A stretch of 64,000 nt of DNA. Origin: Sciscionella marina DSM 45152. Lineage in GTDB: Bacteria > Actinomycetota > Actinomycetes > Mycobacteriales > Pseudonocardiaceae. The position numbers and the translations under genes are program-made. Shown one piece after another: positions 46,454-55,962 of this stretch. Each line of letters starts with the position of its first letter. Within the stretch, counting starts at the first letter, position 1. The stretch lies in the NCBI RefSeq assembly GCF_000379465.1, contig NZ_KB905391.1, forward strand, positions 1-64,000, given 5' to 3'. The notes under the pieces were generated by a model, which was not told the origin of the DNA, searched no databases, and worked only from the letters and a program-made list of their open reading frames with translations.

Positions 46454-48592
46454 TCAGCCGAGGCCGGCCGCCAGCTGCGGGGCGGAGAGGGCTTGGCCGA
46501 TCGCCGTGCCACAGGCCACATTCACGCCGATCTCGCGCATCGCCTCGAGCTGTTCGGTGGTGTCGACCCCGCTGGCCGCGACGGTGCGGCCGACACCGTG
46601 CGCCATGGTCACGAAAGCTTCCACCCCGGCCCGCACGGATGGGGTGGTGACGCGCGCGGCGACCTCGGGAATCAGCCGCAGGGTGCGCACCGGAACGTTT
46701 TCCAGGTCGAACAGGCTCGGACCGCCACCGCAGCCGTCGGCGTTGACCCGCACACCGAGATCGGTGAGTACCTCGACCGATTCGACGGCATCGGATTCGG
46801 GATCGATGAGTTCGTGCATGGGCACCAGCATGCCGAGCGCCTCGCCGGAGAGTTTGTTGGCGCGCAAGGCTTCCCGCACGATGCCGACCAGATCCTGATC
46901 GCGGGCGGTGCGCGAGGCGATCGGGATGGAGATGAGCGGGACCGGTGTCTCGAACTCGTTCTGCCAGCGTGCGATGTTCCCGCAGACCTCGTTGATCACC
47001 CATCGGTCGAGCTCGACCACCATGCCGGTCTCCTCGGCAAGGGGCATGAAGTCCTCACCGCGCAGGTATCCGGTGTCGCGCCGCCACCACCGCAGCGAGG
47101 CGATGTAGGCCTGCACCTCGTTGCTCGCCAGCCGCTTCGCGGGTTCGAACAACAGCGAGAACTCGCCGGATTCGAGCGCGCCGGGCAGGATCGCGCCGAG
47201 GTGGTACCGCCTGCGATCGATCGCGTCCTGCTCGGCGTCGTAGAACATCCACTGCGCCTTGCCCTTGGCCTTCGCCCGGTGCAGCGTGATCTCGGCGGCG
47301 CGGATCAGTTCATCGGGTCCGATGGTGGTGGCCTCGTGGATCACGATGCCCGTCGAGAGGGAGAGCGCGACGCCGTCCTGCTTCTTGTCCACGAAGTACG
47401 GCTCGCCGACGAGCGACTGCAGATCCTGGACCTGATCGATGAGCCACTTGCTGGAGTAGGGATTGCGGACGAGCGCGGCGAAACCGTCACCGGCTACCCG
47501 CGCGACCGTGTTGCGGGTGCCGCCGAACTTGGATCGCAGCGCGGTGGCCAGCGACAGCAGCATCTTGTCGCCGACCTCTCCGCCGAGTCCGTCGTTGATG
47601 ACCTTGAACCCGTCGATGTCGAAGAAGCACAGCGCGACCTGCTCGCCCTGTTCGGCGTCCTCGAGCAGGTCGTTCATCCTGGTGCGCAACCGGTCGTTGT
47701 TCGGCAGACCGGTCAGCCGGTCGTGTTCGACGGTGCGGTTGTGTTCCGCGCGCAGCAGCTGCAGATCTGTCACGTTCTCCACGGTCCCGATCGCGTAGCG
47801 CTCGCCGCTCTCCGATTCGGGCATCATCGTCATGGTCACGTGCGTCCACACCGGTTCGCCCTGGCCGTTCATCACCTGGAACTCGTCGGCGAAGGATTCG
47901 CGCTTGCCCGTGACGAGTTCCTGGTAGAAGTCGGTGAGCCGCTTCTTGTCCGTGGGGTGGGTGAACTCGAGCACCGCGTGGCCGACGAGTTCTTCCGCGC
48001 TGCGCCCGAAGATCTGGCAGATGGTCGGGTTGACCTCGACGAACCGGCCCTCCACGTCGCCGAGCGCCATGCCGATCCCGGTCCTGGTGAACACCGCGCG
48101 GAACCGTGCCTCGGAACGGCGGCGGGAGCGTTCCGCCGCCTCGTTGGCCAGCAGCGCCGAGCGTTTGATCGACTCCTGCTCATCGAGCAGCCGTTCCCGG
48201 ACCGCGTGTACATAGCCGGCGGCGAACCCACCGGTGATCGTGCGCAGCCGGGACTGATTGTCCTCCCCGTCCGGGACACCCGCGAGTGACAGGACGTCGG
48301 CCTGGAGGGCGGCGAGCACGGTCGGTAACGCGGTCGGACCGTTGAGGTTCACCGTGAGGACTTCGGCACCCATCCGGTAGCCGAGCTCGTGGTCGGCGGG
48401 CTTGTCGTCGCCGGGTTCCCGGAGTGCGGCCACCAGCCGGGTGAACTGCGCGGTGAGCAGGGAGCGCAGCGTCGCGGGAGGTACGGCGAGGTTACTGTCC
48501 ACCGCGGCGAGGCTGGCGATCGAGGAGGCGAATGACTCGATCACTTCGCTGGTGGGACCGTCGTCGTGGCCGGCGGGCGCTTCACCGTGCAA
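46454..48592 (-). CDS. PAS-GGDEF-EAL protein with degenerate catalytic motifs
   Basis: A 712-residue soluble signalling protein: helical N-terminal region (1-155), PAS domain (about 160-275, RTGIGMALGDVEGRFVEVNP), GGDEF-like domain (about 290-440) and EAL-like domain (about 455-700). The GGDEF site reads AGDGF (about residue 366). In the EAL domain the EAL motif is YIA (about 496), the DDFG metal site is ADGCG (about 618) and the late EGVE is SGVD (about 675). It is therefore unlikely to make or break c-di-GMP and is better seen as a receptor or scaffold. TTG 48592 is chosen because GAAGGA lies 6 nt upstream. Confidence 0.88.
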   Translation of the reverse strand: MHGEAPAGHDDGPTSEVIESFASSIASLAAVDSNLAVPPATLRSLLTAQFTRLVAALREPGDDKPADHELGYRMGAEVLTVNLNGPTALPTVLAALQADVLSLAGVPDGEDNQSRLRTITGGFAAGYVHAVRERLLDEQESIKRSALLANEAAERSRRRSEARFRAVFTRTGIGMALGDVEGRFVEVNPTICQIFGRSAEELVGHAVLEFTHPTDKKRLTDFYQELVTGKRESFADEFQVMNGQGEPVWTHVTMTMMPESESGERYAIGTVENVTDLQLLRAEHNRTVEHDRLTGLPNNDRLRTRMNDLLEDAEQGEQVALCFFDIDGFKVINDGLGGEVGDKMLLSLATALRSKFGGTRNTVARVAGDGFAALVRNPYSSKWLIDQVQDLQSLVGEPYFVDKKQDGVALSLSTGIVIHEATTIGPDELIRAAEITLHRAKAKGKAQWMFYDAEQDAIDRRRYHLGAILPGALESGEFSLLFEPAKRLASNEVQAYIASLRWWRRDTGYLRGEDFMPLAEETGMVVELDRWVINEVCGNIARWQNEFETPVPLISIPIASRTARDQDLVGIVREALRANKLSGEALGMLVPMHELIDPESDAVESVEVLTDLGVRVNADGCGGGPSLFDLENVPVRTLRLIPEVAARVTTPSVRAGVEAFVTMAHGVGRTVAASGVDTTEQLEAMREIGVNVACGTAIGQALSAPQLAAGLG

Positions 48593-48839
48593 CGAAAATC
48601 CTTCTCGCTCAAATATGTTCGGTAGGGGCCGTCTTACCCAGAGGAATGAAACACACGGTCGGGTCAAGGCCCGTTGATTCTAGGACCTACCGGGCGTGGC
48701 GCCTAATCCGGCGAACCCCGAAGGACGATGTTGGTCCGTTCGAGTGAAGACGATCTTCTGAGTGGTTACCCGCTGGCACCAAGAGTGCGCATTCCCGTGG
48801 AGGTTGGCGCGCCCTGGGGGACCATGCCAGGCTGGAGTC

Positions 48840-49103
48840 ATGGCCGACAACGACATCGCCGGAGAGCTCGGCGATTGGGCAGCACTCGCCGCGAACGCGG
48901 CCGGGACCCCGGAACGGGTGGACCCGGAACCGAGCGCGCGCTGCCTCGGCGGGCCGCTGGACGGACGGAGCCAGCAGCTGCACCAGCCGGAGGAGGGCCA
49001 GGTGCTCACGCACGTGTATCTGCACGGCGGGCCCAAGATCGAATCGCGCTATGTGCTCGGCCGGGATGATACCGGCGACTGGGCGTACTTCCTGATGGAC
49101 TGA
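48840..49103 (+). CDS. Small conserved hypothetical protein
   Basis: An 87-residue soluble acidic protein with ARCLGGPLDGRSQQL and a beta-rich end THVYLHGGPKIESRYVLGRDDTGDWAYFLMD. GGPLDG near the middle followed by a Tyr/Trp-rich end resembles small proteins seen across actinomycetes that I cannot name. GGAG lies close before ATG 48840. It stands alone, between the divergent GGDEF-EAL gene and the acyl-CoA dehydrogenase. Confidence 0.6.
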   Translation: MADNDIAGELGDWAALAANAAGTPERVDPEPSARCLGGPLDGRSQQLHQPEEGQVLTHVYLHGGPKIESRYVLGRDDTGDWAYFLMD

Positions 49104-49143
49104 ACCGCTCCGGAGTGGGGAACGCGCTGCGGTGACTATGCGC

Positions 49144-49163
49144 CATACCGACTAGTCAGTATG
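49144..49163. promoter_or_regulatory. 20-bp operator-like dyad at the acyl-CoA dehydrogenase promoter
   Basis: CATAC-c-GACTAGTC-a-GTATG is symmetric except at one pair. It overlaps TATGCT (49160-49165), the -10 box ending 6 nt before ATG 49172. TACCGAC-type dyads of this kind are used by TetR regulators of fatty-acid and acyl-CoA metabolism, so CoA-ester-responsive repression is likely. The cognate regulator is not adjacent. Confidence 0.6.
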
Positions 49164-49171
49164 CTCCGGTC

Positions 49172-50383
49172 ATGGACTTCGGTTATGACGACAAGACGGA
49201 GGCGCTGCGGGAAAAGCTGAGCGGCTTTCTCGTCGAGCACGTCTACCCGGCCGAGCCCGCCTTCGCGGAGCAGGTCGCCACGGCAGCGGATCGGTGGGCG
49301 CGGCCGCCGGTCATCGAGGACCTCAAGTCCGCGGCCCGGGAACGCGGGCTGTGGAACCTCTTCCTTCCGCACGACGAACGCGGGGCCGGGCTGACCAATC
49401 TCCAGTACGCGCCGCTGGCGGAGCTGACCGGGCGCAGCCCGCACCTGGCCCCCGAGGCGCTCAACTGCGCCGCCCCGGACACCGGGAACATGGAGGTACT
49501 CGCTCAGTTCGGCAGCCCGGAACAGCAGCGCCGCTGGCTCGAACCGTTGCTCGACGGGCGGATCCGCTCGGCGTTCTGCATGACCGAGCCGGATGTGGCC
49601 TCCTCGGACGCCACGAACATCGGCACCCGGATCGCACGCGACGGCGATGAGTACGTGATCAACGGGCGTAAGTGGTGGTCCTCCGGCGCGATGAACCCGG
49701 ACTGCGCCCTCTTCATCGTGATGGGCAAGACCGATCCCGGCGCGGAGCGGCACCGCCAGCAGTCGATGGTGCTGGTGCCGCGGGACACTCCCGGTGTGCG
49801 CGTGGAACGCGGCATGCGGGTGTTCGGCTATGACGACGGCCCGCATGGTGGGCATGCCGAGATCGTGTTCGAGAACGTGCGCGTCCCCGCGGAGAACATC
49901 ATCGCGGGGGAGGGTGAGGGCTTCGCGATCGCGCAGGCCAGGCTGGGGCCCGGGCGGATCCACCACTGCATGCGGCTGATCGGGATGGCCGAACGGGCGA
50001 TCGAGCTGACCTGCAAGCGGGTGCTCGGGCGCGAGGCGTTCGGCAAACCGCTCGCGGCGCAGGGGGTGATCACCGACTGGATCGCCGAGGCTCGGGTGCG
50101 GGTCGAGCAACTGCGCCTGCTCGTGCTCAAGACCGCGTGGCTGATGGACACGGTGGGCAATCGGGGCGCGCACACCGAGATCCAGGCGATCAAGATCGCC
50201 ACCCCCGCCGGGGTGGAGTGGATCCTGGACAAGGCCATCCAGGCGCACGGGGCCTGCGGGATATCCCAGGACACCCCGCTGGCCTTCCTCTGGGCGCAGG
50301 CACGGACCCTGCGCTTCGCCGACGGCCCGGACGAGGTGCACAAACGATCCCTCGCCCGGCGGGAACTCAAGCAGTACAGCTGA
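49172..50383 (+). CDS. Acyl-CoA dehydrogenase (FadE)
   Basis: A 403-residue flavoprotein that introduces the alpha-beta double bond in acyl-CoA. FAD/substrate regions: [33 protein letters not shown] and [23 protein letters not shown]. The C-terminus [46 protein letters not shown] (in parts) is that of the ACAD10/11-like branch. ATG 49172 looks leaderless. FabG follows after 26 bp, so the two act in one beta-oxidation-like step series. Confidence 0.9.
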   Translation: MDFGYDDKTEALREKLSGFLVEHVYPAEPAFAEQVATAADRWARPPVIEDLKSAARERGLWNLFLPHDERGAGLTNLQYAPLAELTGRSPHLAPEALNCAAPDTGNMEVLAQFGSPEQQRRWLEPLLDGRIRSAFCMTEPDVASSDATNIGTRIARDGDEYVINGRKWWSSGAMNPDCALFIVMGKTDPGAERHRQQSMVLVPRDTPGVRVERGMRVFGYDDGPHGGHAEIVFENVRVPAENIIAGEGEGFAIAQARLGPGRIHHCMRLIGMAERAIELTCKRVLGREAFGKPLAAQGVITDWIAEARVRVEQLRLLVLKTAWLMDTVGNRGAHTEIQAIKIATPAGVEWILDKAIQAHGACGISQDTPLAFLWAQARTLRFADGPDEVHKRSLARRELKQYS

Positions 50384-50409
50384 ACAACGGTATGGAGTAA
50401 GGAGAACAC

Positions 50410-51165
50410 ATGGCAGAGCAGCGGGTAGCGATCGTCACCGGAGCGGCGCGGGGGATCGGCGCGGGGACCGCGAAACGGCTGGCCGCCGACGGGATGGCCG
50501 TCGGGGTGCTCGACATCGCCGAGGCCAACTGCGCGGACACGGTCGCCGCGATCACCGGTGCGGGCGGCAAGGCCGTCGCGCTCGGCGCGGACGTGTCCAA
50601 GGACGATCAGGTGCAGGCCGCGGTCGCGAAGGTGGCCGAGGAGCTGGGGGCGCCGACCGTACTGGTCAACAACGCCGGGGTGATCCGGGACAACCTGTTG
50701 TTCAAGATGACCGAGGACGACTGGGACACGGTGCTCGGCGTGCACCTGCGCGGGGCCTTCCTGATGTCCAAGCACGTCCAGCAGCACATGGTGGAGGCCG
50801 AGTACGGCCGGATCGTGAACCTGTCCTCCTCCTCGGCGCTCGGCAATCGTGGCCAGGCGAACTACTCCGCGGCCAAGGCGGGCATGCAGGGGCTGACCAA
50901 GACGCTGGCCAAGGAGCTCGGCAGGTTCGGGGTCACCGCGAACTCGGTCGCACCCGGTTTCATCGAGACAGATATGACCGCGGCGACCGCGGAACGGGTC
51001 GGGGTCGGCTTCGAGGACTTCAAGAAGGCCTCGGCGGAGCAGATCCCGGTGCGCAGGGTCGGCCAGCCCGAGGACATCGCGCACACCGTGTCCTTTCTCG
51101 TCAGCGAGGGCGCGGGTTTCGTGTCCGGCCAGGTGATCTATGTGGCCGGTGGCCCCCTCTGCTGA
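50410..51165 (+). CDS. FabG-like 3-oxoacyl reductase / hydroxyacyl dehydrogenase (SDR)
   Basis: A 251-residue classical SDR: TGAARGIGAG (residues 10-19), NNAG, catalytic Ser in VNLSSSSALG, YSAAKAG with Tyr and Lys, and PGFIETDM. AAGGAG 5 nt before ATG 50410 is a strong ribosome site. It is cotranscribed with the acyl-CoA dehydrogenase, so it more likely acts on 3-hydroxyacyl-CoA in degradation than in fatty-acid synthesis; the dedicated FabG1 is at 54407. Confidence 0.88.
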   Translation: MAEQRVAIVTGAARGIGAGTAKRLAADGMAVGVLDIAEANCADTVAAITGAGGKAVALGADVSKDDQVQAAVAKVAEELGAPTVLVNNAGVIRDNLLFKMTEDDWDTVLGVHLRGAFLMSKHVQQHMVEAEYGRIVNLSSSSALGNRGQANYSAAKAGMQGLTKTLAKELGRFGVTANSVAPGFIETDMTAATAERVGVGFEDFKKASAEQIPVRRVGQPEDIAHTVSFLVSEGAGFVSGQVIYVAGGPLC

Positions 51166-51278
51166 ACGCGGCGCGGACTTATTAGGGTGACGGGCGCGGG
51201 CGGCAGTTCACGCCCGTTACACCCCGCGTAGGTTTCGCTGGAACCGTCGCGGCACTCGTATCCGGGGAGGACTTCGCG

Positions 51279-52385
51279 GTGACCAATCAGGGCCAACAAG
51301 TCGGGACGGGCCAGGAAGCGGGCGGCCCGGTTGCCACACCGGCGGCCGACGCGCAGCTGCTCGAGCGCACGGTACTCGAGGTCAAGCGGGTCATCGTCGG
51401 GCAGGACCGGCTGGTGGAGCGGATGCTCGTGGGTCTGCTCGCCAGGGGGCACCTGCTGCTCGAAGGCGTTCCCGGTGTCGCGAAGACCCTCGCGGTGGAA
51501 ACCTTCGCCCGGGTGGTCGGCGGGTCCTTCGCACGCGTGCAGTTCACGCCCGACCTGGTGCCCGCGGACATCCTCGGTACCCGGATCTACCGGCAGGGCA
51601 GCGAGCGCTTCGACGTGGAGCTCGGCCCGGTGATGGCCAACTTCGTGCTCGCCGACGAGATCAACCGCGCCCCGGCGAAAGTGCAATCGGCGATGCTCGA
51701 GGTGATGGCCGAGCGGCACGTGTCCATCGGCGGCGAGACCTTCAAGACCCCGGATCCCTTCTTGGTGCTCGCCACCCAGAACCCGATCGAGAACGAGGGC
51801 GTCTACCCGCTGCCCGAGGCGCAGCGTGACCGGTTCCTGTTCAAGATCGTCGTGGAGTACCCGACGGTCGAGGAGGAGCGGGAGATCGTGTACCGGATGG
51901 GCGTCACCCCGCCCAGCCCGCAGCAGGTGCTCTCCCCGCAGCAGCTGACCCGCCTCCAGGAGGTGGCGAGCAACGTCTTCGTGCACCACGCGCTCGTCGA
52001 CTACGTAGTGCGCCTGGTCGCGTCCAGCAGGGCGCCGGGCGAGCACGGGCTGGCCGATGTGGCGCAGTGGATCGCCTACGGAGCCTCGCCGCGTGCGAGC
52101 CTCGGCATCATCGCCAGCGCCCGCGCGCTCGCGCTGGTCCGCGGGCGGGACTACGTGCTTCCCCAGGATGTGGTCGACGTGGTCCCGGATGTGCTCCGGC
52201 ACCGCATCGTGCTCTCCTACGACGCGCTCGCCGATGGGGTTCCGCTCGACCACCTGATCACCCGCATCCTGCAGACCGTGCCGCTGCCGCAGGTCGCCGC
52301 GCGCCCGCAGGCTCCGCAGGCCCAGCCGCAGCAGCCACAGCAGGCGATGATGCCCCAGACGCAGCAGGCTCCGGGCAGGTCCTGA
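51279..52385 (+). CDS. moxR: MoxR-family AAA+ ATPase
   Basis: A 368-residue MoxR ATPase, a chaperone-like partner of VWA-domain proteins. Walker A GVPGVAKT (about residues 63-70), Walker B FVLADEINRAP, sensor 1 LATQNPIE and an arginine-finger region in EAQRDRFLF. The C-terminus is Gln/Pro-rich. GGGGAGGA lies before GTG 51279. First gene of the moxR-DUF58-VWA operon, matching Rv1479-Rv1481. The ripA/ripB genes that precede moxR in mycobacteria are absent here. Confidence 0.93.
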   Translation: MTNQGQQVGTGQEAGGPVATPAADAQLLERTVLEVKRVIVGQDRLVERMLVGLLARGHLLLEGVPGVAKTLAVETFARVVGGSFARVQFTPDLVPADILGTRIYRQGSERFDVELGPVMANFVLADEINRAPAKVQSAMLEVMAERHVSIGGETFKTPDPFLVLATQNPIENEGVYPLPEAQRDRFLFKIVVEYPTVEEEREIVYRMGVTPPSPQQVLSPQQLTRLQEVASNVFVHHALVDYVVRLVASSRAPGEHGLADVAQWIAYGASPRASLGIIASARALALVRGRDYVLPQDVVDVVPDVLRHRIVLSYDALADGVPLDHLITRILQTVPLPQVAARPQAPQAQPQQPQQAMMPQTQQAPGRS

Positions 52386-52390
52386 GCTTG

Positions 52391-53332
52391 GTGGCGGAGC
52401 AGGCGCGGCAGCGAAGGGCGGCTCCCTGGGCGCCACCGGTGCTCAGCGGGGACCGGCTGGAGGCGGGGCTGCGCAACCTGGAGATCGACGTCCGGCGCCG
52501 GCTCGACGGTTTGCTGCAGGGCAACCATCTCGGCCTGGTTCCCGGGCCGGGAAGCGAGGCGGGGGAGGCACGGCCCTATCAGCCCGGTGACGATGTGCGC
52601 CGGATGGACTGGGCGGTCACCGCGCGGATGACCCAGCCGCACATCCGGGAGACGATCGCCGACCGGGAGCTGGAGACCTGGGTCGGCATGGATCTCTCGC
52701 CGAGTCTGGACTTCGGCACCGCGGTGTGCGCCAAGCGGGACCTGGCGATCTGCGCGCTCGCCGCGGTCACCCACCTCACCAGGGGCGGCGGCAACCGGAT
52801 CGGCGCGGTCGTCGCGACGGGCCAGCGCACCGACCGGTACCCGGCCCGCGGCGGGCTGGCGCACGCCCGCGGGCTGCTGCGCAAGGTCGCCGAGACCCCG
52901 TTGGCCCCGGAAGGCACCCGCGGTGATCTCGCGGAGGTGCTCGAGGCACTGCGCAGGCCACCGAGGCGGCGGGGCCTGGTCGTGGTCGTTTCCGATTTCC
53001 TCGGCGAGGTGAACTGGCTGCGCGCGCTGCGCGGGCTGAGCAACCGGCACGAACTGCTCGCCGTCGAAATTCTTGATCCCCGGGACGTGGAGCTGCCCGA
53101 TGTCGGCAGCGTAGTACTCGCCGATCCGGAGAGCGGCCGGCAACGGGAGGTGCACACCACCCCCTTGTTGCGCAAGGAGTTCGCCGCCGCGGCGGCCGCG
53201 CACCGGACCGAGGTCGCCTCGGCATTGCGCACGGTGGGCGCCGGGCACCTGGTGCTGCGTACCGATTCGGACTGGATCGCCGACATGGTCCGGTTCGTGA
53301 TGGCCCGCAAGCGAAGGTGGAGCGGAGCCTGA
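52391..53332 (+). CDS. DUF58 protein, MoxR partner
   Basis: A 313-residue protein with the DUF58 core LEIDVRRRLDGLLQGNHLGLVPGPGSEAGEARPYQPGDDVRRMDWAVTAR (residues about 24-75, in parts) and a VWA-like second half (WVGMDLSPSLDFGT, LVVVVSDFLGEV). It works with MoxR and the downstream VWA protein, possibly in envelope or protease-complex assembly. GTG 52391 begins 5 bp after moxR (TTG 52388 also possible). Its stop shares one base with the VWA ATG (TGATG). Rv1480 counterpart. Confidence 0.9.
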   Translation: MAEQARQRRAAPWAPPVLSGDRLEAGLRNLEIDVRRRLDGLLQGNHLGLVPGPGSEAGEARPYQPGDDVRRMDWAVTARMTQPHIRETIADRELETWVGMDLSPSLDFGTAVCAKRDLAICALAAVTHLTRGGGNRIGAVVATGQRTDRYPARGGLAHARGLLRKVAETPLAPEGTRGDLAEVLEALRRPPRRRGLVVVVSDFLGEVNWLRALRGLSNRHELLAVEILDPRDVELPDVGSVVLADPESGRQREVHTTPLLRKEFAAAAAAHRTEVASALRTVGAGHLVLRTDSDWIADMVRFVMARKRRWSGA

Positions 53333-54315
53333 TGAGTCTTTCCGGATTCGCCGACCCGTGGTGGTTCCTGCTGCTGCTGGCGGTGGCCGCGCTGGTGTTC
53401 GGCTACGTGCTGGTGCAGCGGCGCAGGCGCAGGAACGTCATGCGGTTCACCAATCTGGCGATGCTGGACAAGGTCGCCCCGAAACGCCAGAACTGGTGGC
53501 GGCACGGTCCCGCGGCGGTGCTCGGTGTCGCCCTGCTGGTCCTCACGGTGGCGTTGGCCGGGCCGACCGCCGAGCAGAAGGTGCCGCGGAACCGGGCCAT
53601 CGTGATGCTGGTGGTCGACACCTCGCAGTCGATGAAGGCCACGGATGTGCGGCCGACCCGGATCGGGGCGGCGAAAGTCGCGGCGAAGTCCTTCGTCACC
53701 GACCTCACCCCGGGGATCAACCTCGGGCTGATCTCGTTCGCCGGTTCCGCGGTGACCCTGGTGTCCCCGACGACCGACCGGGGCCCGGTGGTCAGCTCGA
53801 TCGATTCGCTGAAGCTGGCCGATTCCACGGCCACCGGTGAGGCGATCTTCTCCGCGCTGCACACCATCAAGAGCTTCGGCGAGGTGGTCGCCGGGCCGAA
53901 CGGGCCGCCGCCGGCCCGGATCGTGCTCATGTCGGACGGCAAGCAGACGGTGCCGACCTGGAATCCGGACGATCCGCGGGGCGGATACACCGCTGCGCGC
54001 GCGGCCAAGAAGCAGGGCGTTCCGGTGTCCACGATCTCCTTCGGCACCGTGGGAGCCTCGGTGGACGTGGACGGCACCCCGGTTCCGGTGGACGTGGACG
54101 ACGAGTCACTGCACGAGATCGCCAACCTCTCCGCGGGCAACTTCTTCAAGGCCGCGAGCGCCGATGAGCTGAAGAAGGTCTACGACACGATCGGCGAGCA
54201 GATCGGCTATGAGAAGCGGGTCGCCGATGCGAGCAGGCCCTGGCTGATCTTCGGCACGGCGCTTGCGATCATCGCCGCCGCGGGCGCGATCGGGCTGAAC
54301 CAACGCGTACCGTGA
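53332..54315 (+). CDS. Membrane-anchored VWA-domain protein (BatA-like)
   Basis: A 327-residue protein: helix PWWFLLLLAVAALVFGYVLV near the N-terminus, a second at 60-78, a VWA domain with MIDAS VVDTSQSM (D-x-S-x-S, about residues 95-99), and a last helix WLIFGTALAIIAAAGAIGL. The topology places the VWA domain between membrane anchors, as in BatA. Third gene of the moxR operon, Rv1481 counterpart. FabG1 starts 91 bp downstream behind its own leader. Confidence 0.91.
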   Translation: MSLSGFADPWWFLLLLAVAALVFGYVLVQRRRRRNVMRFTNLAMLDKVAPKRQNWWRHGPAAVLGVALLVLTVALAGPTAEQKVPRNRAIVMLVVDTSQSMKATDVRPTRIGAAKVAAKSFVTDLTPGINLGLISFAGSAVTLVSPTTDRGPVVSSIDSLKLADSTATGEAIFSALHTIKSFGEVVAGPNGPPPARIVLMSDGKQTVPTWNPDDPRGGYTAARAAKKQGVPVSTISFGTVGASVDVDGTPVPVDVDDESLHEIANLSAGNFFKAASADELKKVYDTIGEQIGYEKRVADASRPWLIFGTALAIIAAAGAIGLNQRVP

Positions 54316-54353
54316 TTGTTGTGCAGTTCCTACATGACCGGCCGGTAGCTCAA

Positions 54354-54380
54354 CCCGATAACCTGACGCGCGGTATCGGG
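54354..54380 (+). promoter_or_regulatory. Stem-loop in the fabG1-inhA leader
   Basis: CCCGATAaCC (54354-54363) pairs with GGTATCGGG (54372-54380), leaving one bulged A and an 8-nt loop, 26 nt before the fabG1 GTG. It is either a double-stranded operator for a FAS-II regulator or an RNA hairpin. The gap 54316-54406 otherwise holds only the ribosome site AGGGAGA. Confidence 0.45.
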
Positions 54381-54385
54381 AGTGA

Positions 54386-55105
<720 letters not shown>

Positions 55106-55146
55106 GTTTTCGGAACGAACTAGCGCACAGACTGGAGGAATCAACC

Positions 55147-55914
55147 GTGTCCGGACTGCTTGAGGGCAAGCGGCTGCTGATCACCGGGGTGATCACCGAG
55201 TCCTCGATCGCCTTCCATGCGGCCAAGCAGGCGCAGGAACAGGGCGCCGAGGTGGTACTCACCGGCTTCGGCAGGCTCTCGCTCGTCGAGCGCATCGCCA
55301 AGCGGCTGCCGACCCCGGCACCGCTGGTGGAGCTCGACGTACAGGACACCGAGCACCTCGACACGCTCGCCGACCGGGTGCGCGAGCATGTCGACGGGCT
55401 CGACGGGGTGCTGCACTCGATTGCCTTCGCGCCGCAGAGCTGCCTCGGCGCGCCCTTCCTGGACGCGCCCGCCGAGGATGTCGCGAAGGCCGTCGAGGTG
55501 TCGGCCTTCTCCTACAAGGCCGTGGCCAATGCCTGCCTCCCGCTGCTGGGCTCCGGTTCCTCGGTCGTCGGCATGGACTTCGACGCCCGTGTGGCCTGGC
55601 CCGCGTACAACTGGATGGGCGTTGCCAAGGCCGCGCTGGAGTCCACGAACCGTTACCTGGCACGGGAACTCGGCCCCAGGGGGATCCGGGTGAACCTGGT
55701 CGCGGCCGGTCCGGTCAAGACCATGGCGGCCCGCTCCATCCCCGGGTTCAGCGAGCTCGAGGACAGCTGGGGCGACCGCGCCCCGCTCGGCTGGGACACC
55801 ACCGACGCGGGCCCGGTCGCGCGCACCATCTGCGCACTGATGTCCGACTGGATGCCCGCCACGACCGGTTCCATGGTCATGGCCGACGGGGGAGTGCACT
55901 CTCTCGGCAGCTGA
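55147..55914 (+). CDS. inhA: NADH-dependent enoyl-ACP reductase InhA
   Basis: A 255-residue enoyl-ACP reductase. Residues known from M. tuberculosis InhA are kept: GVITESSIAFH with I16 and I21, S91-I92 in LHSIAF (S94-I95 there), F145 in VGMDFD (F149), Y154 in PAYNWM (Y158) and K161 (K165). A segment of the substrate-binding loop is about 10 residues shorter than in mycobacteria (PGFSELEDSW), suggesting shorter acyl chains. GGAGG lies 8 nt before GTG 55147. A hairpin follows the stop. Confidence 0.95.
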   Translation: MSGLLEGKRLLITGVITESSIAFHAAKQAQEQGAEVVLTGFGRLSLVERIAKRLPTPAPLVELDVQDTEHLDTLADRVREHVDGLDGVLHSIAFAPQSCLGAPFLDAPAEDVAKAVEVSAFSYKAVANACLPLLGSGSSVVGMDFDARVAWPAYNWMGVAKAALESTNRYLARELGPRGIRVNLVAAGPVKTMAARSIPGFSELEDSWGDRAPLGWDTTDAGPVARTICALMSDWMPATTGSMVMADGGVHSLGS

Positions 55915-55933
55915 GCCGGCTGTGTTGGCGAGG

Positions 55934-55962
55934 GTCGGTTCCCCGAGCACCGGGGGACCGGC
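55934..55962. terminator. Shared terminator hairpin between inhA and the P450 gene
   Basis: CGGTTCCCC (55936-55944) pairs with GGGGGACCG (55952-55960) with one G-T pair and a 7-nt loop; flanking bases extend it slightly. It fills the 48-bp gap between two convergent stops and could stop transcription both ways. No U-tract, normal for this GC content. Confidence 0.6.
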
